NCBI GenBank assembly: GCA_028023455.1
Contig: JAQFVV010012497.1
Span: 2,916,001 to 2,980,000, forward strand
Source of the DNA: Epiperipatus broadwayi
Taxonomy: Eukaryota; Onychophora; Udeonychophora; Euonychophora; Peripatidae
Length of the DNA stretch: 64,000 bases
Direction: 5' to 3'
The notes under the pieces are model-generated. The model searched no databases. It worked only from the letters and a program-made list of their open reading frames with translations, and had not been told where the DNA came from. Within the stretch, counting starts at the first letter, position 1; every line of letters begins with the position of its first letter. The position numbers and the translations under genes are program-made. Below, piece after piece: positions 37,214 through 48,673 of the stretch.

Positions 37214-37925
37214 TTAAAATGGCCTCAATTACATAATATAAACATTTAACAAAATTAGTGCAATTACACATAATCATCCAACTAAAATGGCTATTGATTA
37301 GTTGTAATATCTCTAAGTTGTGTTAGTAGTTGATTTGAATTTGGTATATTGACCAGATTTATTAGTTATATGCACAGATATCTTATTGTGCTGCAGTTAT
37401 AATCTATTGTAATGATCAGATTTTCATGCCACAATCAAATTAGTAATTGTAATACAGTGATTTATATATTTTGTAATGAAAATTGATTGTTTGAGTAATT
37501 GTACTGTGATCCCATTATAATTTTACAATTTGTTTAATATAAATTTAATGATTTATTATTATTAATTGCTATTTTAAATTGTTTTATTAAGCTGAAAGTG
37601 ACTATTACACTTTATTAATATTATGTATTGAAATTATAACAATTTTAAAAATAAAATATTTTAAGATTTTTGTGGATGATGATGTAAAACTACCTTATAA
37701 AAGAATCTGTTTTGGTGTTTAGAATAATTAAAGCTGCTAATCCATGAAGTGGTCATTGTGGAGATTTTAAATGTTTTGATAATTGGTGTTTGATTTTTGT
37801 ATGCTTGGGTAACTAGATAGATGGATAGATTTTGATAGTAATGAATTGAAATTTTAAGAGATTAAAATAATGTTATTAGTGTTATAATTTTAAAAATAAT
37901 CATAAGTAATTTGGGAGGGCTCCAA

Positions 37926-38711
37926 ATGGCATCATTCCCTAGTTCACAAGACTCAATAAAGCAAAAACTTATGAAATTTATAGTTAGCCAGTTCAAGGAG
38001 ATGAAAGAATGTCTTAATAGTGAGATGAATGAGATGAAAGAATCTCTTCAAAAATTGGATAGTAAATTTGAAAAGTCTCATAGAGATAGGAAAGAAATGA
38101 TAGAATCTAATAATAAATATATTAGATCATAAAAACAGAATAAAGAACATTTAGAAAAAGATATGGAAGGTATTAGCATGTATCCATTAGAAGTGGTAAA
38201 ACTCCAAAATGAGATTAAACCAACCTCAGACAGTAATTTAATTAATTAAAAAAAATCTGTCATAGAATCTTTGGAAATTTCAGTTGAAGAGGAACAAGAC
38301 TCTCAAAAAGAGGAAACTGAACTTCTAATTAAAACAAGAATATCCTCAGAAAGTAATTTGTCTAAGGCAGAAGACCTGCAGGAGCAACAATTCAAAGAAT
38401 TAGATATAGTTGAAGAGGATGAAATGTTGGATGTAGAACATAAAATAGAATCTCAAATTCTTGAGAAAAATATAACATTAGATATAGAACAGGAATAAAT
38501 AGACCAAAATGTGGAAACTGAAAGTTTAGTAAAAAGTATTTCTCCCCAATATAAGATAAATTTAAAGTATATAAAGAGTCATTTTCTAATCCCTAAATGG
38601 GAGTTGAAGAATGACTTTATTTATTTAATGGCTAGAATTAAAAATCATAATGTTCCAATAATTCATCATAAAGATTATATTCAATCTAAAATTTCTTGTA
38701 GTTCATGTTAG
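37926..38711 (+). pseudogene. coiled-coil gag-like ORF with three in-frame stops
   Basis: One frame runs from ATG 37926 (MASFPSSQDSIKQKLMKF) to 38711, broken only by three TAA codons at about 38130, 38247 and 38496; no frameshift is needed. The N-terminal 65 residues form a charged heptad pattern (FKEMKECLNSEMNEMKESL), typical of the coiled-coil start of many arthropod Ty3/gypsy Gag proteins. The middle is Glu-rich (SVEEEQDSQKEETELL). No zinc knuckle is visible. The retained frame suggests it was coding until fairly recently. The Gag assignment rests on position and coiled coil only. Confidence 0.5.
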
Positions 38712-38787
38712 TCCTAAAATAGAACTTAAGTTTTAGAAATTGGGCAATAGCCATAATATGTTGGATAAAAAGATAATCCAATATTAG

Positions 38788-39400
38788 ATGAATATTCAAA
38801 GTAAATATTGCCTGTTTAATTCATTTAATGTTGACAGAGATTTATTAATTAATAAAACGATAAATTGTAAAATGAAAACTGTTACTAAAAAAGATATATT
38901 AAATTCATTTAATGATAATAAGAACTTATCAGTAGATGCAAAAATTAATTGTAAAATTAAAGCTAGTTCTGCAAAGTTTATTTTGTTTGATTTAGTTGAT
39001 GTTGATAGATAATTACAATTATCAAAAGGATTATGTGTAAGATGAAAGTTAATTCTAAGAAATCTATTTTATTTTATTTATTTAGTGTTGATAAAAAGTT
39101 ATCAATCAATGGAATTAACTGGAAAATGAAGCCCATTCTTAAAAAAATTATTTTATTTAATTTCTCTAAAATTAGTAAAAAGTTATTAGTAGATAGAAAA
39201 ATCAAGTATAAAATAAAAACAGTTTTTAGGAAACATTTCTCATTAAATCAATTTAATAATAGTAAGATAGTGTTATTTGATGCTAAGATTAAATGCAAGA
39301 TGAAGATAGTTTTCTTTGTAAAACAACATTTGAGTCATGCATTATTATTAAAATGATAATGATTAGTGCTAAAATTAAGTAGAAAATGAAAAGCTGCATT
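38788..39400 (+). repeat. degenerate 84-87 bp coding repeat (28-29 residues), seven to eight units
   Basis: The third base-pair block of each unit encodes a K-I-N-C-K-M-K-like core. The Cys/Trp/Tyr codon of successive units starts at 38866, 38950, 39036, 39120, 39207, 39294 and 39380, so spacings are 84, 86, 84, 87, 87 and 86. Consensus by eye: K-M/I-K-x-V-x-x-K-K-x-I-L-F-x-x-F, then D/N-K-x-L-S-V-D. The 86-bp step coincides with the frame change at about 39012-39033. Protein-level likeness is kept while DNA has diverged. The family is not recognised. Confidence 0.75.
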
Positions 39401-39658
39401 TGTTAAACAGTTCTATATGATTAGTAAATAATTTTAAGACAATAGAGCAATATACTTACACTGCATAACCTAAAATGTATCCCCACAGGAAAGGATGGAT
39501 AAATGAGGTCTTTTGTAGCAAATAAATTATTAATTTAAATATGTGGTATTCATGATGAAGTTTTTTCTAATGCATTGTGTTTAAAAGTTTATTGTGTTGT
39601 GTTCATTTTTAAAGTTGGTGATGTTTAAATGTTTTTTTCCCTATAAATTTAGGGGAAT

Positions 39659-39998
39659 AGTGATCTTTAGCTTTGTTAGAAGCTAAATGTCAAGTCAAAT
39701 TTTGTGCCAAGGCATCTAAAAAAATTTTTTTATATAGTTTAATTCTGTAATTAATAGACTTTTATTAATTAATGCTTTATAATGCCAAAATTTTACATAG
39801 AAAAGTTACTATAGCAGCATTTTTATAGATTTTATAGCTGTAAAATAAAATTTACATATCACTGTTCATTTTGTTAGCTGATTTCATCTCTTTTGTAGGT
39901 TACAATTGCTTTTAACCAAGGTTGAGGGTATTTTCCTTTGTATTTGTAAAAGATTTACCACTTGTGGTTGGTTGTACCTCAGATCATTCATATCTGCT
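39659..39998 (+). mobile_element. 3' LTR, short (internally deleted) copy
   Basis: AGTGATCTTTAGCTTTGTTA and following bases to about 39860 match 32427-32622; from TGTTCATTTTGTTAGCTGAT to about 39998 it matches 37046-37186. The terminal CTCTTTTGTAGGTTACA at the very end of the 5' copy is missing here, so the 3' end is truncated and no target duplication can be checked. Confidence 0.65.
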
Positions 39999-40427
39999 CA
40001 TTCACTATTAAGGGAAGTGATTCTTCTTTTATTTTTATGGACCACACAACTGATTGGCACTCCCAATTTAATAATTAAAGAAAATGTAATCATATGATTT
40101 ATTGCTTAGGATTTCAAAAGAGATCTGAACTCTAGAACTGACTTCAGGAGTTATGTTCTATATATTTTGAGTTCAGAATCCATCACTCTACCATGCATCA
40201 AAGCATACCGAATATTATCTAATAGTGATTAATAAATGGTTATTTCACCATTCTTAGTAAAACAAGAATAAAAGCAGTAAAATTTTCATCATCCAGCACT
40301 TGTTAAGCTTAATGGCTCCAATTTTCTTTCACTGTTTCTCTATCAAAGAATGCTGGAGACATCTTTGCAATGCATTAGGCTACTTTACTTTATGTTAGAT
40401 TTTACAATATCCTTTTGTTATTCATCA

Positions 40428-40428
<1 letters not shown>

Positions 40429-40515
<87 letters not shown>

Positions 40516-40547
40516 TCATCATCATCATTATTATTATTATTATTATA
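40429..40547. repeat. (ATT)n microsatellite with a (CAT)n interruption
   Basis: About 27 ATT units, a short ATC stretch, then about six more ATT units. The I/L homopolymer ORFs read from it are not genes. Confidence 0.95.
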
Positions 40548-40569
40548 TTAATCAGATAATTTATTATTT

Positions 40570-41045
40570 AGTTTATAAAAAGTTTGAATATTGGAAGTGA
40601 CAAATCCGAGCCATGATACCAGCCACTTCATCATTGCACAACAAGCCATGCAGAATTACTGTATCAAATGGTTCATTGCTATTTAATAAAAATTTTGAAC
40701 ATTGAAAGTAACAGGACAAAGCTGTGATCCATGCATATTGAACTTTAAAATCCAATACTCTAACATTGCATAACAAATGATGCAGGGCATAGTACTGAAA
40801 GGTTTATTTCTTGAGAATTCATAAGAAGTTTGAACACTGGAAGAGTTGTGCCATGAACTATGGAATTGGAACTTCAAAATCTGCCATTTTATTACTGTAC
40901 CAAACCACACTAGACACAATATTAAATGCTTATTTGTTTAGGAATTTGTCATCCCCAGAAATGACAGAATTGAGCTGCAGTCCACGTATCTTAAATGCTC
41001 ATATCTGCCATTCTACCATTGCATCACATCATATAGGGTTAATAA
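40570..41045 (-). repeat. tandem array of about four decayed 85-140 bp repeats
   Basis: On the minus strand each unit contains a GCAATGGTAGAATGGCAGAT-like word (variants GTAATAAAATGGCAGAT, GCAATGTTAGAGTATTGGAT, GCAATGATGAAGTGGCTGG), about 55-60 nt later a TCC-AxTxTTCAAACTT word, then an AT-rich spacer. The first word resembles a tRNA A box/D-arm (AxTGGTAGAGTGG) and the second a worn B box. A fifth related word sits at about 40175-40195 (TGGTAGAGTGATGGATTCTG). Probably a tandem multimer of an old tRNA-derived repeat. Confidence 0.55.
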
Positions 41046-41050
41046 CATGA

Positions 41051-42230
41051 CCCTGCTTTCATTTCTTTTGAATCACCAACATCCAATTTTCTTGCAAGAC
41101 TTTATAAATGTTAAGTTAGGGATACCTAGTTTTGTCTTATGATTTTAATTATTTACTGCTTAATACCATCTACTTTTTTTAAAAAGTATCTGAGTTATTT
41201 TTACTTATGAATGACTTTTTTTCAATTTTTGTTTTTCTTGTTTTTAATTTGATTTGTTAGCAATTTTTATTTATTTCTACTTTTTTTTTTTGCTAATGAG
41301 AAAATCAGGCCTAGTTGAAGTTGACTGCTTAAGATAAGATGATCTGATCCATTCAGTGGTAAACTATGATGTTTGAAAAAAGGTGTTGTACAAAGAAAAA
41401 AGAACATTCAACAAATAAATAGACTGATTCAATTTGACCTAAATTTAGCATTAAAAAACCTGAAACTTAAAAAAAAAAGTCACTCTAAAAAAGTGGTATT
41501 TGTAGGGTCATTAGGGATTAAACTAATCTAGTTGCAGATAGATTACTATTAAAACACTATTAGATCAAAACTTCCTTATATCTGAATTAAATTTTGACTT
41601 ATTGTTTTAATTTTGTTATACAGAAAGTTTATGGTAATATGTATTTGCATATCAAAATGTTAGACTGTTATAGTAAAAAATATTTCAATATTTATTAAAA
41701 TTTTCAACAGACTTTGAGTTTGTGATAAGAAAGCAAAAAAGATTTATTGTTGAAATTCGAAAAATCCACAAATCCAAAAAAGCTCAGAAACCAAAGATTT
41801 TGTATATTATAATATTTTTGTATCGTAATTTTCACTACATCACTCCCATGCAAGGTAGGGACTGGTTTCTATTCACTTTTAACACTTTGTAAAAGGATGT
41901 AATCAGAAACATGACCAAAGACATGTGAAAAAAAAGTGTAATCCCCAAGACACACATTTCATGGTATAATTTCTAGTCTAATAAATGATTAATAACAATT
42001 ATTACGTGTATATCATATTTAAATAAAATATTTATTCAGCCATTTTTTTTTACTATGATTATCATAAATATTAAAAACGGAAAATTTCAAAATGTTTTAT
42101 AAAAGAATTGGAAAGATAAAAAAGTTCATCTGCTTCAACTTAATGAGTTACAAGGATTATATCTTTTTGATGAAAATGAGCCTTTACTGAAATGAAATAA
42201 AATCAGAATAATTTGTTTTCATATATCAAA
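41051..42230. other. AT-rich filler
   Basis: Nothing recognised. Confidence 0.5.
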
Positions 42231-42300
42231 TGCGTTGACCGGGAAGCGAACCCGGGCCAGCTGCTTGGAGGGCAGCTATGCTAATTGCTAGGCTTACTTT
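42231..42300 (-). pseudogene. tRNA-Gly(TCC) pseudogene, 5' acceptor strand lost
   Basis: The minus strand has a perfect T arm (CCGGGTTCGCTTCCCGG), a perfect 5-bp anticodon stem (GCTGC/GCAGC) with loop CCTCCAA giving anticodon TCC, and the 3' acceptor strand CAACGCA as in eukaryotic tRNA-Gly. The 5' side (AAGTAAGCCTAGCAATTAGC) cannot pair with CAACGCA, and position 33 is C instead of the universal T. It is therefore a pseudogene or a tRNA-derived repeat head. Confidence 0.7.
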
Positions 42301-45141
42301 TAGTCCAAATGTACATCCAAATGAAAATATAATTATTATATTTTAGGATCAACATTTGTTTGTTTTAAAAATCCCAAGCAAATAAATATTTTATAGTTTA
42401 TTAACATTTTAAAATATGTATTTTAAAAATAATGTGGCTCTTTTCAAATTCTTTTTAAAAATTCTTGGTGTCTCACTTTTTTTTTTTTTTAAAGAAGGCT
42501 TATATTGATCAATATTAGCTAAAATTTATATTTAATTTTAATTCAAACTGCAAACGAAATTATAGATTTTTTTAAAAACTTTTTTTTTTTTACTTGAAAG
42601 ATATATATATACTTTTGAACTTATATTAACTTTATGTTAAGTTTATATCAATATCTTTCTCAAAACAGTCTTGTTTTTCATTTATCAGTTTATAGCTAAC
42701 ACATTCATTTTTTTTAAATAAAAAAGCATATATCAGTTTATATTACAAGTTAGTTATTTATTATATCTGATAGCTTTAATATTGTTCCAAACACCTGAGA
42801 TAAATCATACGAAAACTAAATGACTGGAATGAGATATGTACTGCAGAGAATTCTATAAGAATTTAAGAAGGAAACGTGATGAATTTTTACAGTAGGAGGC
42901 ATTTATAATGGATTTTATTTTATTACTATTACTTATCTTTTACAAAATCTACAGTGTTGTTTTTAATATCGCCTAGAATTTTAGTTGATAAAAGTTGCCT
43001 GATAAAGATATACTGTATATAAATAATATGAAATTTATAAAATAATAAAATTCTTAAATTTATAGTTATTATGTTCATAAATATATATATCATATTCTCA
43101 GCTAGTATTGATATTCTTGAATCTTAAGAAAAGGCATACAAGCGCGTACATCGTAATTTTAAAAGATAATGATTGGGGAAGTAGAGAGTATGTATGATTT
43201 TGTGTGTGTTTCTAAAATATAACAGGTATTCAATAAAATAAAATAACCACGGAACATAATTTGTATAGAAATAAAAAAAAATTATTGCATGGCTAAAATC
43301 TTTTATTAATATAATTATAAAAGTCAATTCAAATCACAAATTAAACCAGGATAGAGAAGATTGATCTCTTGCACATGAACCAAATTTAGAACATTGTGGA
43401 ATTAATTTGATGCATTTAAACCTTGATTATATATATAATAGTATTCAGAAAAAAATAATAATAATAACAAAAATTCAAATTTATTGAATCAAATTAAAAA
43501 AAAAAAACTGTTCCAGGCAACATTCTGTAAGTAGACATTTTTCATTTACCTAATCAGAATAAGACCATAATTGTGTTTAACTTTCATTTTATACTTGTTC
43601 ACTCTTCATAAGCTTTGCAATTTTGTTATTTATGAAAATTATTTAAATCAATAATATTGCTTAAAAAAAAAAAAAAAAAAAAGGTCATGTTTGATTAATT
43701 CACATTTAAAAAATATTCTGCTTAACTCCAATCATTAAAACTCTGATGAAAACAAAACAGAATCATAATTCTTATTAAAATAAACAATAAACTTAACATT
43801 CTTTCAATATTATAATATATTATAAAAAATGTTAAATATTATTTATCTATAGCATAATATATTTTATTACTACATAACAAAGTGGATATCAGATAAAAGT
43901 GGTCAATTTTTATCCTACAAAGAGATTGGCATTAATACAAGAAAGGGGTGTTACATTTGAAGTTTATTTCAATGATTCTATTTTTAAATTACCATAGTAA
44001 CATTTTCAGATTTAGTTATTCTATGAATAAGTTTATATTATTTGTGTTACATATTTGATAAAGTCATACTTGACGAAACTGTTAAAAATTCATACTATAT
44101 TTTATACAAAAATAAAATAGTGGCACAAAAATTGTAAGGGTATAGGTGGAAAAAAAAAGGTGCATGAACTGTAAAACATTGGCCATCCTTTAAGTAATCA
44201 ATCACTACAATAATTAAGTTTTTCTTTGTCAGAATGTAGAATATTGTTCTTAAAGTGTTTCAGAAAATATGTTTTTTGATTGAGTGATTGTTAATTTTGA
44301 AATTTTATCTAATACAAATATAATATTATAACTAGGGAAGAGTAAGATATTTGGATATATATTTTTTAATTTTGTCATTTCAAAAAGAATATGTTTGGTT
44401 TTAATAAAGATTAGAGTATGCCCTACACCTATTCTGTGATTTTCAAAAACAATTATGCATTTTTAAATGTAGATGGTTTATTCCTCTTTCTCATCATTAG
44501 GCAATTAGTAAGCTTGGTAAATAATGACTTCTTTACAAATTTAAACAGTTTTTAATATATATGCATTAGCATATGATGAAATAAAAAAGAAAGGAAGCAA
44601 TTCAATTTTTATTGTGAATCAAAATAGAAACATAAGCCAAAGTTTGAAGTGAAAGAATCTTTTTAGATAGTTTATTGATGTTTCATGATTTTTTTAGTCT
44701 AATCAAATTATTTAATTTCTTAAAATCATCTATTCTTGAAATGCTGACTATAGATTTAATTTTCACAATTACATGCATTATATCCGATTTTGGTTTTCCT
44801 ATTTTTATTTCTTGATCAAGGAAACTCAGAGATCTAAACAATTTTGTTAAATTGATAGATTTGTTCATTCTGAAATTACAATTAATCTAAAAATGTATAT
44901 TTTAAAAAACACACACAATATGAAATAAAGACAAGATTGAAGTAGTACTTTTATCTTATTGATATATGATAACTTTAATCAAAATATTTTTAATAATACT
45001 TTGATGACAATAGTTATTCAGGCCATCTGTATTATCATAAAGTTTATAATTGTTATAATTATCATAATTATTATATCATAATTATAAATATATCATAAAT
45101 ATATATATATAATCATAAATATATATCATAATATTATAAAA
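42301..45141. other. AT-rich filler
   Basis: Poly-A/T runs and short TA microsatellites. No gene recognised. Confidence 0.5.
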
Positions 45142-45385
45142 TTCATACAGTGTACAAAACTTTATTAATAATAACTTCTGGATCAATATTAGTATACATA
45201 CTAACAATATCTAATTTTAAAAATCACCAAACATCACATGATTGCAAGTTTACAAAAAAAAAAATTCTTAAAATCTTTATTTTCCAAAAATTTATTCAAT
45301 TTATTAATAAACGGTCTAGAATTTTCATCATATAAAGTTATATATCTTTTAAAAACCTTCCTATAAATCCATTTCGAAATATTTT
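45142..45385 (-). mobile_element. inverted PLE fragment, head to head with the next copy
   Basis: The reverse complement matches about 45430-45620 of the plus copy: the words for TTCTAGACAGTTTATTAA, AATAAAGATTTTAAGAA and TTAGATATTGTTAGTATGTA recur on the opposite strand. It ends at the hairpin junction near 45385. The ORF read on the plus strand here is antisense. Confidence 0.75.
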
Positions 45386-45559
45386 CATAATTACTATGAA
45401 AATATTTCAAAATGGATTTATGGTAAGGTTTTTAACATGAAAATATTTTGAAATAGGTTTATAGGAAGGTTTTAAACGATATATAACTTTATACAATGAA
45501 AATAGTGTTAATAATTCTAGACAGTTTATTAACAAATTGAATGAATTTTTGAAAAATAA

Positions 45560-46960
<1,401 letters not shown>

Positions 46961-47169
46961 ATTGAAAAAAAAAAAGAAAGAAAGTTGATTTAAGTAAATA
47001 ATTATAAGGAATTATTTTAAGAAAGGATTTAAGAAAAAAATGCAATAGAAATTTAAGATGATTTGTTAGAAGATTTTGAAGTAAGATTTGTATTTGTTAT
47101 ATATATTAGATTATTGTTGATTATTTGTAATTATGTTTATTGTTTTATTTGTGTATTTTTTATTTGTTC

Positions 47170-47208
47170 CTTGATAAAGACTATAAAAGAAGGTAGGTGA
47201 AATGTTGG
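47170..47208 (+). ncRNA. hammerhead-like motif in PLE 3' UTR
   Basis: CTTGATAAAGACTATAAAAG, then GGTGAAATGTTG. The TTGATAAAGACTA start is identical to the motif at 2359, and GAAATGTTG resembles the common PLE GAAACGTTG, whose ACGT forms the palindromic stem III. Stem II (CTAT.../...GGTAGG) is poor, so this copy is probably inactive. Confidence 0.4.
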
Positions 47209-47702
47209 AGTATTTTTTTATATTTTATAATAGATCATATAATAAATCAAGATTTAAAAAGAAGTTTGTATATGATTTGTATTGTATATATTATAATAGA
47301 ACAGATGTATTACATATGTTACCAGATTTCTAATGGCACAACTGGATAGTGTCTAGCTCCAATAATTGGTTGTTAATTGTAATGGAACAGAACAAAATGG
47401 CTATTTGTGCCACTCATTTATTTGTACATTGGGGTGATAATATGAATTTGAATCTCTAAAGTTCACCAGTTATAAATATGTCACATTTAATAATATGCTT
47501 AGATCAACTCTAATACTGTACATATCATTACCATATGGTTGCTCTTTAGGTTCTCAACATTGTGGGTTCTTCTCATATTTCACTTACTCCTCACTATTCA
47601 AACTCTGCAGTTATATGCACAATTTTAATAAGCTAGGATGATGATTATCATAAGTTTGAATATAAAACTAAAAATATTTACATCAGAATTATGTGTGTGA
47701 TA
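47209..47702. other. no gene; one A-box-like word
   Basis: TGGCACAACTGG at about 47335 looks like a pol III A box, but the nearest B-box-like word (TTTGAATCTC, about 47450) is too far away to support a SINE. Confidence 0.35.
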
Positions 47703-47943
47703 TGGCATGGATAATGGAAAGTTAGATAAAGTTGAATAAATTATATAGCATGAATAATGAAAAATTAGATAGATTTTGTGGCATGAATAATGGAAAGTTA
47801 GATAAATGTTATGGCATGGATACTGGAAAATTAGATAAATGATACAGCATGGATAATGTAAAGTTAGATAAATGATATAGCATGGATAATGGAAAGTAAG
47901 ATAAATGATATACGGCATGGATAATGGAAAGTTAGATAAATGA
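47703..47943. repeat. minisatellite, about 31-44 bp x 7
   Basis: GCATGGATAATGGAAAGTTA followed by GATAAATGATAT recurs from 47705 with units starting near 47749, 47780, 47813, 47848, 47879 and 47916. Because several steps are multiples of three, the minus strand reads an 11-residue repeat ORF (YPCYIIYLTFH); this is a by-product. Confidence 0.9.
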
Positions 47944-48673
47944 GGAATCATACACAAATTCTAATTAAATAAAACAAATCATTAACAAGTTTATTCCATT
48001 GTGGGTGATCTACAATCTTTTGGAACAAATCAATTTGACATTTAGATAGGTCAGATCATCCTTCATTTGCTTTATATAATATTATGATCATCGCTCTAAC
48101 CTTTGACCCCACATATGATCATCATTCAATACCCATTCTAACCATTTGTTTAGTCTAACAATGTAGTTTATGATTATTTTGATATAACTATCCTGCTGAC
48201 CAATCCTTCTATTCCCTGACTTTAACCTGCCTACCTTAATCTATGGCAATGGGTTGTGATTTACTGACTCTTTGGGTATAAAGTCCCCCTTCCCTTTGCA
48301 TTACCAGTGTTTGTGATAGCAATAGCCATTCATATAAGAGATTAAGTCAGTTGTACAAAATAATAAATAATAATAATCAAGTTAATTTAACAATAATGAT
48401 AAACATATAAATTGTTCTGTACTAGTAGGATAATTTAATATTTTATAGATAAAATCTTACACCAGTCAGTCATCCAGTTCTTTAGTTGGTAGGTTTGGGA
48501 ATCAACATCTAGATTTTATTACAATCAAAAATTATAGTGATTGACCTAGAGACCCCTCTTACACAATTATGATTGATGATTATAGGACTAGATCATCAAA
48601 TCTTTCAATAAAAAACAACAACAAAGAGTTATATAACAAAGAAATATGGATTTTATATGATATATATATATAT
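47944..48673. other. unassigned, contains a TATA-like element
   Basis: TATAAAG at 48277-48283 follows ACTCTTTGGG and precedes TCCCCCTTCCC, a promoter-like layout like that in the LTR blocks, but no boundaries are visible. The stretch ends in a TA run. Confidence 0.3.

Larger units (their letters stand above)
37201..39658 (+). mobile_element. internal region of the LTR element
   Basis: Lies between the PBS-like site and the purine-rich AGGGGAA (39651-39657) just before the 3' LTR. It contains a broken gag-like ORF and a degenerate peptide-repeat region, with no protease, RT, RNase H or integrase motif visible. It is therefore a non-autonomous or internally deleted derivative. Confidence 0.5.

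Noticed and set aside
38788-39400. CRISPR-like array
   Set aside because: The repeat period is constant but there are no conserved repeats alternating with unique spacers; conservation is at protein level. The genome is eukaryotic.
40350-40600. Long leucine/isoleucine homopolymer ORFs
   Set aside because: They are readings of an ATT microsatellite, with no coding context.
45150-45335. Plus-strand ORF before the second PLE
   Set aside because: Antisense of the inverted PLE fragment.
47335-47460. tRNA-derived SINE
   Set aside because: The A-box-like word is good but the B-box-like word is over 100 nt away and weak.
47703-47943. Real repeat protein on the minus strand
   Set aside because: Unit lengths vary and the ORF is explained by the minisatellite.
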